Of a stretch of DNA of 64,000 nt, positions 50,017 through 60,041 are shown in pieces; the stretch's first letter is position 1, and each line of letters begins with the position of its first letter. This DNA comes from Mangrovimonas xylaniphaga (GTDB taxonomy: Bacteria; Bacteroidota; Bacteroidia; Flavobacteriales; Flavobacteriaceae): positions 1 through 64,000 of the forward strand of contig NZ_LBIP01000021.1 in assembly GCF_001280435.1 (NCBI RefSeq), written 5' to 3'. The notes under the pieces are model-generated. The model made no database searches. It saw only the letters and a list, made by a program, of their open reading frames with translations, and was not told where the DNA came from. The position numbers and the translations under genes were made by a program.

Positions 50017-51786
50017 TTAATTATAGATTTTATCGTATAAGTCTTGGTAAATGTCCTTGATAACGTCCCGTTTCATTTTAAGGGTAGGGGTGAGTTGGCC
50101 ACCATCGATAGACCATACATCTGGAGTGAGTTCAAAACGTTTAATTTGTTCCCATTTCCCAAATTGCTCGTTGCTTTGGTCAACCACTTTTTGAATGCGA
50201 TCAATAACCTCTTGGTTGCTGCATATTTCAGCATTGGTGGTTCCAATGGATTTATGTTTACGTCTGGCCCATTCTTTCACAAAATCAAAGTTCAATTGAA
50301 TTAAGGCAGCTGGCATTTTTTCGCCTTCTCCAATCACCATTACTTGTTCTACAAAACGGGATTGTTTCAATTCGTTTTCCAAAAGGGTTGGAATTACATA
50401 TTTCCCTCCTGAGGTCTTGAACATTTCTTTTTTACGTCCAGTAATTTTCAGGAAGCCTTCTGCATCAATTTCACCTTTATCTCCCGTATGGAAATAGTCA
50501 CCGGTCATTACAGAGGCCGTTTTTTCGGGATCTTTATAGTAGCCCATCATAACATTTGGACCTTTGACAAGAATCTCTCCGTCTTCAGCAATTTTTACCT
50601 CTACATTTTCAATTGGTTTACCCACGGTTCCAATTTTAAACATATGGCCTTCATATTTTCCAACGGCAATAACAGGAGAAGTTTCAGTAAGGCCATACCC
50701 TTCCATAACCTGTAGGCCTGCTGCACAAAATATACGTGCCAATCTTGGTTGCAAAGGTGCACTACCAGATACCATGGTGTCAAGTTCACCTCCCAAGGCT
50801 TCTTTCCACTTACTGAAAATAAGTTTTCGGGCAATGCCTAACTTAAATTCGTACCAAGCACCATTTTTTTCGTAAGGCTCCCATTGTTCTCCCAGTTCAA
50901 TAGCCCAATAAAAGAGCTTTTGCTTGATACCAGACAATTCTTGACCCTTGGCATAGATTTTATCATACACTTTTTCCAGAAGTCTTGGCACTACACTCAT
51001 TAAATGAGGTTTTACTTCTTTCATATTGTCGCTCATCTTTTCAATACTTTCCGCATAATAAATGCTGGCTCCCATATATTGGTAGATATATATCAAGACA
51101 CGCTCAAAAATGTGGCAAATAGGTAAAAAGCTCAGTACTTTAGTCCCTTTACCCGATATAGGCAAACGGGGAATGGAGTCTAGGGCATTGCTTACAATAT
51201 TATGGTGGGAAAGCATGACGCCTTTAGGTCTTCCAGTAGTACCGGAAGTATAGATTATGGTTGCCAAGTCATTAGGTTGGACCGCCTTTTTTCGTTCCTC
51301 AACTTCAGCTTGGTTGCTATCGTCCTCACCTAATTTCAATAACTCGGAATAGTGTTTACAGCCCTTAATTCGGTTAAAGGAGTAGACCTTTTTTACCTTG
51401 GTGTTATGCTTAATAGTATTGACCTTGTCCAAAACCTCTTCATCGGACACAAAGCAATAGATGGCTTCACTATGGTTCAATACATATTCATAATCTTCAG
51501 GGGAAATGGTAGGATATATGGGGATGTTTTGCGCTCCCACTTGTAGCACACCAATATCCATAATGTTCCATTCGGTTCTATTGTTGGAGGAAATAACCGC
51601 AATCTTGTCATTTTTTTGCACTCCCAAGCGAAGTAGGGCTCTACTTATTGCATTGGCCTTATCTAAATAATCCTTAGTAGACGTGGCCTCCCATGTACCG
51701 TCATATTTGGTAATGAGGGCATCCTCAAGATTGTATTGTTCCAATTGGTAATATGGAAAATCAAAAAGTCGTGTTATTTCTGTCAT
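50017..51786 (-). CDS. fadD: long-chain fatty acid--CoA ligase
   Basis: The 589-aa AMP-forming synthetase activates fatty acids for beta-oxidation. Motifs are IIYTSGTTGRPKGVMLSH (P-loop), MEGYGLTETSPV, YFHTGDKGEID and ITGRKKEMFKTSGGKYV. It is of the long FAA1-like class with a C-terminal lid ending in LKMKRDVIKDIYQDLYDKIY. It lies just upstream of the marR-fad operon on the same strand but has its own terminator, so it is a separate unit of the same pathway. Confidence 0.93.
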   Translation of the reverse strand: MTEITRLFDFPYYQLEQYNLEDALITKYDGTWEATSTKDYLDKANAISRALLRLGVQKNDKIAVISSNNRTEWNIMDIGVLQVGAQNIPIYPTISPEDYEYVLNHSEAIYCFVSDEEVLDKVNTIKHNTKVKKVYSFNRIKGCKHYSELLKLGEDDSNQAEVEERKKAVQPNDLATIIYTSGTTGRPKGVMLSHHNIVSNALDSIPRLPISGKGTKVLSFLPICHIFERVLIYIYQYMGASIYYAESIEKMSDNMKEVKPHLMSVVPRLLEKVYDKIYAKGQELSGIKQKLFYWAIELGEQWEPYEKNGAWYEFKLGIARKLIFSKWKEALGGELDTMVSGSAPLQPRLARIFCAAGLQVMEGYGLTETSPVIAVGKYEGHMFKIGTVGKPIENVEVKIAEDGEILVKGPNVMMGYYKDPEKTASVMTGDYFHTGDKGEIDAEGFLKITGRKKEMFKTSGGKYVIPTLLENELKQSRFVEQVMVIGEGEKMPAALIQLNFDFVKEWARRKHKSIGTTNAEICSNQEVIDRIQKVVDQSNEQFGKWEQIKRFELTPDVWSIDGGQLTPTLKMKRDVIKDIYQDLYDKIYN

Positions 51787-52095
51787 TTAATGTTTAAGAA
51801 AATTGAAGTGTCGCAAAATAAAAAATAAATGCAGATTTTCAAATTGAACCTTTTGCGCTGCTTTATTTTTGAATTTTACAATAATTAAGCTATTTATTTT
51901 CAAACTTAATAAAAATCTTGACATCCTGTTAAGTTGCTAGAGGATTGTTGCTCTTTAAAAGGTAAATATCTACTAGTTATTTATTTACAATAGGTTAAGG
52001 GCTATGATTTTTCCTGAAATAACAATTAACCACGGTTAGTTTTCTAAATTTAATGGATTGTTTGTTGATGATAGAAAATTGTTCTAATTTTAGGT
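51787..52095. other. divergent intergenic region fadD / nrfH
   Basis: These 309 AT-rich bases hold no gene. Upstream of fadD, a near -7 box TTATTTTG with TTTG 18 bases before it can be read on the minus strand. Upstream of nrfH, the inverted repeat at 52024-52041 is the only structure seen. Confidence 0.55.
52024..52041. promoter_or_regulatory. inverted repeat upstream of nrfHA
   Basis: AATTAACC-AC-GGTTAGTT is an inverted repeat with 7 of 8 pairs, 54 bases before the nrfH ATG. It could be an operator for nitrite or oxygen control; no regulator is known for it. Confidence 0.3.
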
Positions 52096-52704
52096 ATGAG
52101 TCAGAAGTTCAGTATATTACCTTCGAAATCCTCTAGGTGGAGAACACTTTCGGTGGTGTTAATTGCGGTAGTTTTGGGCATGGGTTTGTTCATGGCCAAA
52201 GAGGCTGAATTGGTATCCTACCTTTCTGATGACCCTCAAGCCTGTGTGAATTGTCATGTCATGACACCTGTGTACAATAGTTGGATGCACAGTTCCCATC
52301 GCGAATGGGCTTCCTGTAATGATTGTCATGTTCCTCATAACAATTTGGCCAATGCCTACTTTTTTAAGGCGAAAGACGGTCTTTACCATGCTTCGGTATT
52401 TACTGCTCGTGCCGAACCTGAAGTTATTAAAATGCGAGAAGAATCTGAAGAAGTGGTGCAGGACAATTGTTTGCGCTGTCACATTCAGCAAGTTACCCAG
52501 GTAAAATATAACGGTTGGCTAGAAATGCACAATGGAAACAGAACCGACCGGAAATGTTGGAGCTGCCATCGCGAGGTCCCACACGGCAGAGTACATGGAA
52601 ACTCAACGATACGATATAATATTGCCCCCTTACCAACAGACAGGGAAACTAACATTATTCCTACTTGGCTTGCTGATGAAATTAACGAATCAAAAGTAAA
52701 ATGA
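52096..52704 (+). CDS. nrfH: cytochrome c nitrite reductase small subunit
   Basis: NrfH is the membrane quinol-oxidising tetra-haem cytochrome that feeds electrons to NrfA. The 202-aa protein has one N-terminal helix (LSVVLIAVVLGMGLFMA) and four CXXCH sites: CVNCHVM (with the following Met that ligates haem 1), CNDCH, CLRCH and CWSCH. It is followed by nrfA after 1 base. Confidence 0.95.
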   Translation: MSQKFSILPSKSSRWRTLSVVLIAVVLGMGLFMAKEAELVSYLSDDPQACVNCHVMTPVYNSWMHSSHREWASCNDCHVPHNNLANAYFFKAKDGLYHASVFTARAEPEVIKMREESEEVVQDNCLRCHIQQVTQVKYNGWLEMHNGNRTDRKCWSCHREVPHGRVHGNSTIRYNIAPLPTDRETNIIPTWLADEINESKVK

Positions 52705-52705
52705 T

Positions 52706-54202
52706 ATGAAAAACAAGGTGCTTTTTGTGATAACAATAATCGTGGTGTTTTTATTGGGGCTATTGGCATCCAGTATTATCAATAGAAAAAGTGAGGCTAG
52801 GTACAAGTATGTTCCGCAAGTGGTCATTGGGCAGAATGAGCCTAGAAATGCCGTTTGGGGAAAGAACTATCCACAGGAGTACCAATCGTTTCTTCAAACA
52901 TCAGACACCTCATTTGCATCTTATCAAGGAGGCTCCAAAATGAGGGATATGTTGGAGGAAGATCCAAGATTGGTGGTGCTTTGGGCCGGATACGGGTTTT
53001 CAAAGGATTACAATCAAGGGCGCGGACATTTTTATTCCGTAGAGGACATTTATAATACGTTAAGGACTGGAGGGCCGAAGGGGGCTGGTGATGGTCCTAT
53101 GCCTGCAACTTGTTGGACCTGTAAAAGTCCAGATGTCCCGAGGTTGATGAATGAAAAAGGTATTGCAGAGTTTTATTCTGGAAAGTGGGCCGATAAAGGT
53201 GCTGAAATTGTCAATCCTATTGGTTGCGCCGATTGCCATGAACCCAATACCATGAAACTGCAAATTTCCAGACCTGCCTTGGTGGAGGCTTTTGATGCCA
53301 TGGGGCAGGATATCACCAAGGCTACTCATCAAGAAATGCGCTCTTTGGTATGTGCCCAATGCCATGTAGAGTATTACTTTAATAAAAATCTTCCGGGTAA
53401 GGAAGGTGTACCCTATTTGGTGTTTCCTTGGAAAAATGGCTTTGCTGTTGAGGACATGGAACGGTATTATGACGATATAGAGTTTAGCGATTGGACGCAT
53501 CAAATTAGCAAGGCCCCCATGTTAAAAGCACAGCATCCAGGGTATGAGGTTTTTTCTACAGGAGTACATTACGATAGAGGGGTTTCCTGTGCAGATTGCC
53601 ACATGCCTTATAAAAGTGAAGGAGGTCAGAAATTTACAGACCATCATATTCAATCGCCTTTAAACAATACGGCCAATGCTTGTCAAGTATGCCACAGGGA
53701 AGAATCGGATAAGTTGATTCGCAATGTCTATGAGCGCCAAGAAAAATCGGCACAAAGCAGATTGCAGTTGGAAGATTTGTTGGTTAAAGCTCATGTGGAA
53801 GCAGGTAAGTGCTGGGAATTGGGAGCCACGGAAGACCAAATGAAAGCCATTTTATCAGACATTCGCCATGCCCAATGGCGTTGGGATTATGCAGCAGCCT
53901 CGCATGGAGCACCTTTCCATTCGCCTGTAGAAACTGCAAGGGTGATTTCGGGAGGTTTGGTGAAAGCGCAAGATGCCAGGGTTAAATTGGCAAGACTATT
54001 GGCAGAATTAGGACATAATTCACCAGTGGAAATGCCGGATATTTCTTCTAAGGAAAAAGCTCAAGAGTACATTGGTTTGGACATGGAAAAACTGCATGCG
54101 GAAAAAGAAACATTTAAGAAAAATTTGTTACCACAATGGCTTAAGGAAGCTAAGGAACGTGAGGCCAAAATGGATGTGGTCCAAGCTGTGACACAAAATT
54201 AA
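52706..54202 (+). CDS. nrfA: ammonia-forming cytochrome c nitrite reductase
   Basis: NrfA reduces nitrite to ammonium with six electrons. The 498-aa protein keeps an N-terminal helix (VLFVITIIVVFLLGLL), the special active-site haem motif CWTCK (136-140) and four CXXCH sites (CADCHEP, CAQCH, CADCHMP, CQVCH). The catalytic Arg, Tyr and His environment is typical. It forms nrfH-nrfA with the gene for a fused ResB-CcsA haem-attachment protein downstream, the same order as nrfHAI of Wolinella. Confidence 0.96.
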   Translation: MKNKVLFVITIIVVFLLGLLASSIINRKSEARYKYVPQVVIGQNEPRNAVWGKNYPQEYQSFLQTSDTSFASYQGGSKMRDMLEEDPRLVVLWAGYGFSKDYNQGRGHFYSVEDIYNTLRTGGPKGAGDGPMPATCWTCKSPDVPRLMNEKGIAEFYSGKWADKGAEIVNPIGCADCHEPNTMKLQISRPALVEAFDAMGQDITKATHQEMRSLVCAQCHVEYYFNKNLPGKEGVPYLVFPWKNGFAVEDMERYYDDIEFSDWTHQISKAPMLKAQHPGYEVFSTGVHYDRGVSCADCHMPYKSEGGQKFTDHHIQSPLNNTANACQVCHREESDKLIRNVYERQEKSAQSRLQLEDLLVKAHVEAGKCWELGATEDQMKAILSDIRHAQWRWDYAAASHGAPFHSPVETARVISGGLVKAQDARVKLARLLAELGHNSPVEMPDISSKEKAQEYIGLDMEKLHAEKETFKKNLLPQWLKEAKEREAKMDVVQAVTQN

Positions 54203-54224
54203 TTGAATCAATAAAATTCCAAAT

Positions 54225-54254
54225 GGCCCATGCCTTGACAGTGAGACATGGGCC
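54225..54254 (+). other. hairpin between nrfA and the CcsBA gene
   Basis: GGCCCATG (54225-54232) pairs exactly with CATGGGCC (54247-54254) around a 14-base loop, followed by a moderately T-rich tail. It could be a leaky terminator or an mRNA processing signal that lowers expression of the downstream gene. It covers the ATG at 54248, which argues against that codon being the start. Confidence 0.5.
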
Positions 54255-54265
54255 TTATTCTTGTT

Positions 54266-57200
54266 ATGAACAAACTCTACCGCTTTTTTTCGTCTTCAAT
54301 TGTATCGGTTATATTGTTATTGGTGTTTGCTGTTGCAATGGCTGCAGCCACCTTTGTCGAAAATGATTTTGGTACACCAACTGCATGGCACTTGATTTAT
54401 GATGCCTATTGGTTTGAGTTAGTAATGTTGGGTTTGAGCATTTGCTTTGTATTTAACATTTTTAAGTACAAGCTTTGGAATCGAAAGAAATGGGCTATTT
54501 TGTTATTTCATTTGGCTTTTATTGTCATTATTTGTGGAGCCGCGATTACCCGTTATACTTCTGAATCTGGCATTATGCGTATTAGGGAAGGTGCTAGTTC
54601 TTCTACAATCATTTCTACAAATAATTTTGTGAGGGTACAGTTCAGTGAAGGAATAACTTCCAAAGTGGTTGAAAAGCAAGTGCAGTTTGCCCCCTTGGAA
54701 AAAAATATCAAGGTTTTTGAAACCGATTTTGAAGGCCAGCCGTTTAGTTTGGAAATAGATGAGTTTTTGATAGATGCCCAACCCAAGATTGTGTCTTCCG
54801 ATACAGGAAAGCCTCTTTTGGAACTTGTTGTAGCCAATGAACAATCGGGACGCAATACTATTATTCTACATAAGGGGGAAATAGAAACGGTAGGTCCAAA
54901 CCAAGAAACAATTGGGTTTGAGAGTCCTAAACCAACGACCATTCAGTTTTCTTTAGAAGGTGAGGGTTTGAAAATAAAGAGTCAGGAAGAATTGAGCACT
55001 TTTGTAATGGCTAGCCAACAGGCAGGAGTATTGCCAAAAGACAGTTTACAGGAAGTAAGTTTTAGAACGTTGCACCGAGCTCAAGGATTTTCTTTTGTAC
55101 CGCTTACATTCCATTCAAACGGAGAATTTGTTTTGGAGAGTTCTGCTTCAGGAAAGAATAATGACAAGAATAAAGATGACGCAGTACTTGTAACAGTAAA
55201 AAGTGGAGATGAGGTAAAATCTACGTCCCTATTATTTAGGGAGGGATTTTTGCCAACCAATCATCCGTTGCAAATTGGAGATGTATCCCTTTCATTGTCT
55301 TATGGATCCAGAGCGATGGAAATACCTTTCGCTTTGCGATTGGAGGATTTTCAATTGGAGCGCTATCCAGGCTCCACAAGTCCATCGGCCTATGCCAGCG
55401 AACTGACCATTTTGGATGGAGAAGCTGTCATTCCGTATCGCATTTTTATGAATAATGTGCTGGACCATAAAGGATATCGGTTTTTTCAAGCTAGTTATGA
55501 TACAGATGAGCAAGGTACCGTTTTGTCGGTTAATAAAGACCGAACAGGAACTATGGTAAGCTATTTGGGATACTTGTTAATGGGATTGGGAATGTGTTTT
55601 ACCCTGTTTGGAAAGTATTCACGTTTTAGAGTGATTGGTCAAAAATTGAAAAAATTAAAGCAAGCGGTAGTCTTAGTGCTGTTATTGTTAGCATGTAGTT
55701 TCGGAATTGCTCAAGAAAACAAAAACAGTAATCTAGAGGATCTTTTGGAACGGCAACAGCTGGATAAGGAACAGGCCGAATTGTTTGGGCGATTATTGGT
55801 GCAGGATCTGGACGGAAGAATCAAACCAATTAATACCTTGGCTTCCGAGTTTTTGAGGAAATTGTCAAGAAAGCCTTATTTCAAAAATGGAGACTTTGTA
55901 TTAACGGCCGATCAAGCCTTTATGGCCATGCATGTGTATCCAAACGATTGGCAGGACATTCCTGTAATTAAAATTGATAGGGAAAAGGGAGGTGGGTTAT
56001 TTCATTTTTTAGAGCCTAATGCCGAAAATTTGGTAACATTCAAGTCTTTGGTAGATGTCAATGGAAATTATTTACTTTCTGAAGCTGTTGAAGTGGCTAA
56101 TCAAAAAAAGCCAGCCGAACGTAATGAACAGGATAAGGAAGTGTTGAAAGTAGATGAGCGTTTCAATGTGTTGTTCAATGTGCTTTCAGGAAGTTATTTG
56201 AAAATTTTCCCCAATAAGAACGACCCCAATAATACATGGTTTCCTCCCAATCATAATTTTATTGATTTTCCGGAAGAAGATGCTGTGTTTGCTAAAAACA
56301 TTCTGCCCATTTACTTTAATGATGTGGTTACGGGTGATGAAAATGAGGCGGTGGAAAAATGGTCATATATAGATACATATCAAAATGTATTGGCTAAGGA
56401 GATCATTCCTTCGGAAAAACGTATCAATGCAGAAATATGGTATAATAAACTGAATTTGAATTTTTGGCTGTTTCAGGTGTTTTTTACTTTGGGAGCCTAC
56501 CTTTTGGTTATGGCCATAGTACGGATTTTTGTTCAAAATAAGTTGAGCAACCTGATGTGGGATATTGGAGTAGTCCTGACTTTGGTTGCCTTCTTGATAT
56601 TTGTGGGGAATATCATCTTAAGATGGTACGTGGCACAGCACGCACCTTGGAGTAACGGTTACGAAATGATGGTGTTTGTAGCATGTGTACTTTTATTGTG
56701 TGGCTTGTTGACGTTTCGAAAATCGGATTTTGCATTGCCCTTGGCAACTTTGTTTTCAGGAGCCTTATTATTTGTAAGCTATCTAGATTGGCTCAATCCT
56801 GAAATTACAAACCTTATGCCCGTGTTAAAATCGTATTGGCTTAAGGTGCATGTGGCTACTATTGTGAGTAGTTATGCTCCTTTGGCCCTTTCGGCAGTAT
56901 TAGGCTGTATGGCCTTATTGCTAATGATTTTTAAAAACTCGAAAACCGCTGAAGTTGTAAATGTGCGTATTTTGGAACTTACCTACATCAATGAAATGGC
57001 CATGACCATTGGTTTGTTTGTTTTGGCAGTGGGGACTTTTTTAGGTGGGATTTGGGCCAATGAAAGTTGGGGGCGGTATTGGGCTTGGGACGCCAAGGAA
57101 ACTTGGGCACTCATCAGTATCATTGTATACGCAGTGGTGTTGCATCTTAGATTTATTCCAAAACTCAATAACAGTTATATTCTAAATGTAGCTAGTATGT

Positions 57201-57385
57201 TTGCATTTTGGTCAATTATAATGACTTCTTTTGGAGTGAATTATTACCTGTCGGGATTACATAGTTACGCCGCAGGTGATCCGCTGCCCATTCCAAAGTT
57301 TGTGTTTTGGGTGGCTGCTTCCATGTTTATTGTTGCTGGTTTAGCGTATTTTAAAACTAGAAAAAAGAGTAGCATGTTAACATAG
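54266..57385 (+). CDS. fused ResB-CcsA cytochrome c synthase (NrfI-like)
   Basis: The system II cytochrome c synthase exports haem and attaches it to CXXCH proteins. This 1039-aa protein joins ResB (about 1-470; several helices and a long outer domain) to CcsA (about 730-1039), which has the haem-handling motif WGRYWAWDAKETW and flanking histidines. A linker with a second hydrophobic helix near residue 470 lies between. ATG at 54266 (MNKLYRFF) is used because the in-frame ATG at 54248 lies in a hairpin. Directly after nrfHA, it resembles NrfI, which in Wolinella attaches haem to the special CXXCK site of NrfA. It may also serve the other c-type cytochromes of the window. Confidence 0.9.
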   Translation: MNKLYRFFSSSIVSVILLLVFAVAMAAATFVENDFGTPTAWHLIYDAYWFELVMLGLSICFVFNIFKYKLWNRKKWAILLFHLAFIVIICGAAITRYTSESGIMRIREGASSSTIISTNNFVRVQFSEGITSKVVEKQVQFAPLEKNIKVFETDFEGQPFSLEIDEFLIDAQPKIVSSDTGKPLLELVVANEQSGRNTIILHKGEIETVGPNQETIGFESPKPTTIQFSLEGEGLKIKSQEELSTFVMASQQAGVLPKDSLQEVSFRTLHRAQGFSFVPLTFHSNGEFVLESSASGKNNDKNKDDAVLVTVKSGDEVKSTSLLFREGFLPTNHPLQIGDVSLSLSYGSRAMEIPFALRLEDFQLERYPGSTSPSAYASELTILDGEAVIPYRIFMNNVLDHKGYRFFQASYDTDEQGTVLSVNKDRTGTMVSYLGYLLMGLGMCFTLFGKYSRFRVIGQKLKKLKQAVVLVLLLLACSFGIAQENKNSNLEDLLERQQLDKEQAELFGRLLVQDLDGRIKPINTLASEFLRKLSRKPYFKNGDFVLTADQAFMAMHVYPNDWQDIPVIKIDREKGGGLFHFLEPNAENLVTFKSLVDVNGNYLLSEAVEVANQKKPAERNEQDKEVLKVDERFNVLFNVLSGSYLKIFPNKNDPNNTWFPPNHNFIDFPEEDAVFAKNILPIYFNDVVTGDENEAVEKWSYIDTYQNVLAKEIIPSEKRINAEIWYNKLNLNFWLFQVFFTLGAYLLVMAIVRIFVQNKLSNLMWDIGVVLTLVAFLIFVGNIILRWYVAQHAPWSNGYEMMVFVACVLLLCGLLTFRKSDFALPLATLFSGALLFVSYLDWLNPEITNLMPVLKSYWLKVHVATIVSSYAPLALSAVLGCMALLLMIFKNSKTAEVVNVRILELTYINEMAMTIGLFVLAVGTFLGGIWANESWGRYWAWDAKETWALISIIVYAVVLHLRFIPKLNNSYILNVASMFAFWSIIMTSFGVNYYLSGLHSYAAGDPLPIPKFVFWVAASMFIVAGLAYFKTRKKSSMLT

Positions 57386-57459
57386 GATTCCATTGATAAA
57401 GTAGGTTAGTGCTGTGGGGGGACATAAATGTAAAGAAAATGAAGGGCCCATTAAAAGTT

Positions 57460-58497
57460 TCAATAACTGGTCTCATCCAAGGTCACTTTCCCTCTAAATG
57501 TTCTATAGACAAATAAGGTATATCCCAACACCAAAGGAGTTCCAATGGCTACAATGGTGAGCATAATTTGCATGGATTTGGTAGAGGATGCCGCATTGTA
57601 AATATCAATATGGTATTTGTCGTCTATGGAGGACATCAACAAATTAGGATATAATTCAATGGCCACCAAAACCAAAGACAGTGCAATGGTCAACGACGAA
57701 AAAAAGAAGGCTAGTTTATATCGCTTTTTTGAGGCTAACCTAGGTAGGTTGGCAATGCTTAAAAACACCATTAAAGGCACCACGAACAAACTGGGATTAC
57801 TTTTGAAATCATCAGAAAGATGAGGTATGTAAATAAGGGTGTATAAAGTGGTAATACCAAAACAGACCATAAAAAATATCATCCCTTTTTTTAGGAGTTT
57901 TGTGAGCTGCTCAAACATCTTGCCTTCTGTTTTTAATAATAGATAAATGGCTCCATGTGCCATAAACAATGATAAGGTTGTAAGTCCGGTCATGATGGCA
58001 TAGGGATTCAGGAATTCCAAAAGGCCATCTCCTTGATAAAGATAATCTTCTCCTATTTGAATGCCTTGAAGTACATTGCCTAAAACCACTCCCAATAAAA
58101 AAGCCAACATAATACTGGAAATGCTATAACAAGTATCCCAAAGGGTTTTCCACCATTTCATATGTTCTTTTCCTCTAAATTCAATGGCAATAGCCCTAAA
58201 AATGATAAACACTAAAAAGAGCATAAATGGAATGTAGAGCGACGAGAAAAAGGTCGCGTACATTAATGGGAAGCCAGCAAAAAGGGCACCGCCGCCAATG
58301 ACCAACCAAACTTCGTTGCCGTCCCAAACAGGTCCAACGGCATTGAGAGCCACTCTTCGGTCCAATTCTTTTTTGAAGAAGAGATGCCAAGCCCCCGCGC
58401 CAAAATCGAAACCGTCCAAAATAGCATACCCAGAAAACAAGCCTCCTACAACCAAGAACCACCAAGTGGGATAATCTATGCCTAAAAATGTGTCCAT
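57460..58497 (-). CDS. cydB: cytochrome bd oxidase subunit II
   Basis: CydB is the smaller core subunit of the cytochrome bd quinol oxidase. The 345-aa protein has eight hydrophobic helices and the family starts YPTWWFLVVGGLFSGYAILDGFDFGAGAWHL and GNEVWLVIGGGALFAGFP. It follows cydA after 12 bases. No cydX-like small gene was recognised downstream. Confidence 0.94.
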   Translation of the reverse strand: MDTFLGIDYPTWWFLVVGGLFSGYAILDGFDFGAGAWHLFFKKELDRRVALNAVGPVWDGNEVWLVIGGGALFAGFPLMYATFFSSLYIPFMLFLVFIIFRAIAIEFRGKEHMKWWKTLWDTCYSISSIMLAFLLGVVLGNVLQGIQIGEDYLYQGDGLLEFLNPYAIMTGLTTLSLFMAHGAIYLLLKTEGKMFEQLTKLLKKGMIFFMVCFGITTLYTLIYIPHLSDDFKSNPSLFVVPLMVFLSIANLPRLASKKRYKLAFFFSSLTIALSLVLVAIELYPNLLMSSIDDKYHIDIYNAASSTKSMQIMLTIVAIGTPLVLGYTLFVYRTFRGKVTLDETSY

Positions 58498-58509
58498 ATT
58501 GTTAGTGAT

Positions 58510-59886
58510 TTAACCGGTTATTGCTTGTGAAATTTCTTTGGTCAGCGGACGGTCATCGGTTTCTGATTCGTCATACGGACCATGTTTGATCTTTTTGTTC
58601 AGTAGGTAAAGGAACAGGATAAACAATAGGGTGTATACCAATAAAAAGAGAATCAAGGAAAAGAGAATTTGATTATCCGTAACCGATTGGGAAAAGGCAT
58701 CGGAAGTACGAAGCAATCCATATACTACCCAAGGTTGCCGGCCCATTTCGGCAGCAAACCACCCCACTTGATTGGCTATTTGAGGTAGGAATACTGCAAA
58801 CACAAATACCCAAAGCAACCAGCGTCGTCTAAAAAGCTTGCCCTTCCACCATAAAAAGCAGGCATAAAGCGTCAAGGCAATAAGGGTCATGCCAATGGCC
58901 ACCATAATATGATAGAACTGGAACACAGCATTCACTTGCGTAGGTCGTTCATCTTCGGGAAAGGCATTCAATCCTTTTACGGGAGTCTTGAAATCGTAGT
59001 CCAATAAAAAAGAAAGACCTCCGGGAACTTTTAGACCGCTTACTTTTTGAGCTTCTTTGTCTACCCATCCAAAAATGTACATATCGGCAGGGGCCGAGGC
59101 TTCAAAATGTCCCTCCAAAGCGGCCAATTTTGCAGGTTGGTTGTGTGCAACCCCTTCTGCCGAATTATGCCCTGTAAACAATTGTCCCAATGAAAATACA
59201 GTGGCTACCACTAAGGCAATTCTAAAGGCTTTTCGGGAAATGTCTACATAACGCCTTCTTATTAAGTAATAGGCATGTACGCTTAATACCAAAAAGGCCC
59301 CGGCCAAAAAGGCTCCCAACCATACATGGGTTAAGCGATCCACACTGGAGGGATTGAATACCATAGCCCAGAAATCGGTGATTTCGGCGCGGGCATGCAA
59401 ACCTTCGCCAACAATGTGATATCCTGCAGGGGTTTGCTGCCAACTATTGGCTACTACAATCCAAACTGCCGAAAACATTGAGCCAAAAAATACGCCTATG
59501 GTAGCAACCAAATGCACCCATGGTTTTACGCGGTTCCAACCAAATAGGAGGACTCCCAAGAAGCCACTTTCCAAGGCAAAGGCAAAAATCCCTTCGGCAG
59601 CCAAGGCACTACCAAACACATCTCCAACATATCTGGAATAGACGGCCCAATTGGTGCCAAATTCAAATTCCATTACTATGCCGGTAACAACTCCAATTCC
59701 AAAGGTAAGGGCAAAAATCTTGGTCCAAAATTTTGCCAAAATATGATATTCCGGACGTTTGGTCTTCACATAAAGACTTTCAAAAATCACTAATAAAAGA
59801 CCTAAACCAATACTGAGGGGAGGATAGATATAATGGAACGCAATGGTAAATGCAAATTGGATTCTAGCGAGTATTTCGGTATCCAT
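58510..59886 (-). CDS. cydA: cytochrome bd oxidase subunit I
   Basis: CydA holds haems b558, b595 and d and oxidises quinol, reducing oxygen to water without proton pumping. The 458-aa protein has [20 protein letters not shown] with the haem ligand His, [24 protein letters not shown] and [26 protein letters not shown]. It is shorter than E. coli CydA (522 aa) with a reduced Q-loop, the short class. A 19-base perfect palindrome lies 46 bases before its start, a candidate operator. Confidence 0.95.
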   Translation of the reverse strand: MDTEILARIQFAFTIAFHYIYPPLSIGLGLLLVIFESLYVKTKRPEYHILAKFWTKIFALTFGIGVVTGIVMEFEFGTNWAVYSRYVGDVFGSALAAEGIFAFALESGFLGVLLFGWNRVKPWVHLVATIGVFFGSMFSAVWIVVANSWQQTPAGYHIVGEGLHARAEITDFWAMVFNPSSVDRLTHVWLGAFLAGAFLVLSVHAYYLIRRRYVDISRKAFRIALVVATVFSLGQLFTGHNSAEGVAHNQPAKLAALEGHFEASAPADMYIFGWVDKEAQKVSGLKVPGGLSFLLDYDFKTPVKGLNAFPEDERPTQVNAVFQFYHIMVAIGMTLIALTLYACFLWWKGKLFRRRWLLWVFVFAVFLPQIANQVGWFAAEMGRQPWVVYGLLRTSDAFSQSVTDNQILFSLILFLLVYTLLFILFLYLLNKKIKHGPYDESETDDRPLTKEISQAITG

Positions 59887-59931
59887 ATGTGTGATCCGTT
59901 TTTATGATGGTTAATCAAAAGGAGTCTAGAT

Positions 59932-59950
59932 ACAAGAGAAGTTCTCTTGT
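59932..59950. promoter_or_regulatory. palindromic operator upstream of cydAB
   Basis: ACAAGAGAAGTTCTCTTGT is a perfect palindrome (9+1+9). It lies between a possible TTG (-33) and a poor -7 box in the only promoter region of cydAB. A redox-responsive repressor is a reasonable guess; the regulator is not in this window. Confidence 0.6.
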
Positions 59951-60041
59951 TTTACAATGAGTTATAAAGTTAAGAAATTTTGAGATAGGAAGGCGAAGGT
60001 ATTTCGTTATGTCCTGTTCCTTTTCTGTTAAAGGAAAGTGG

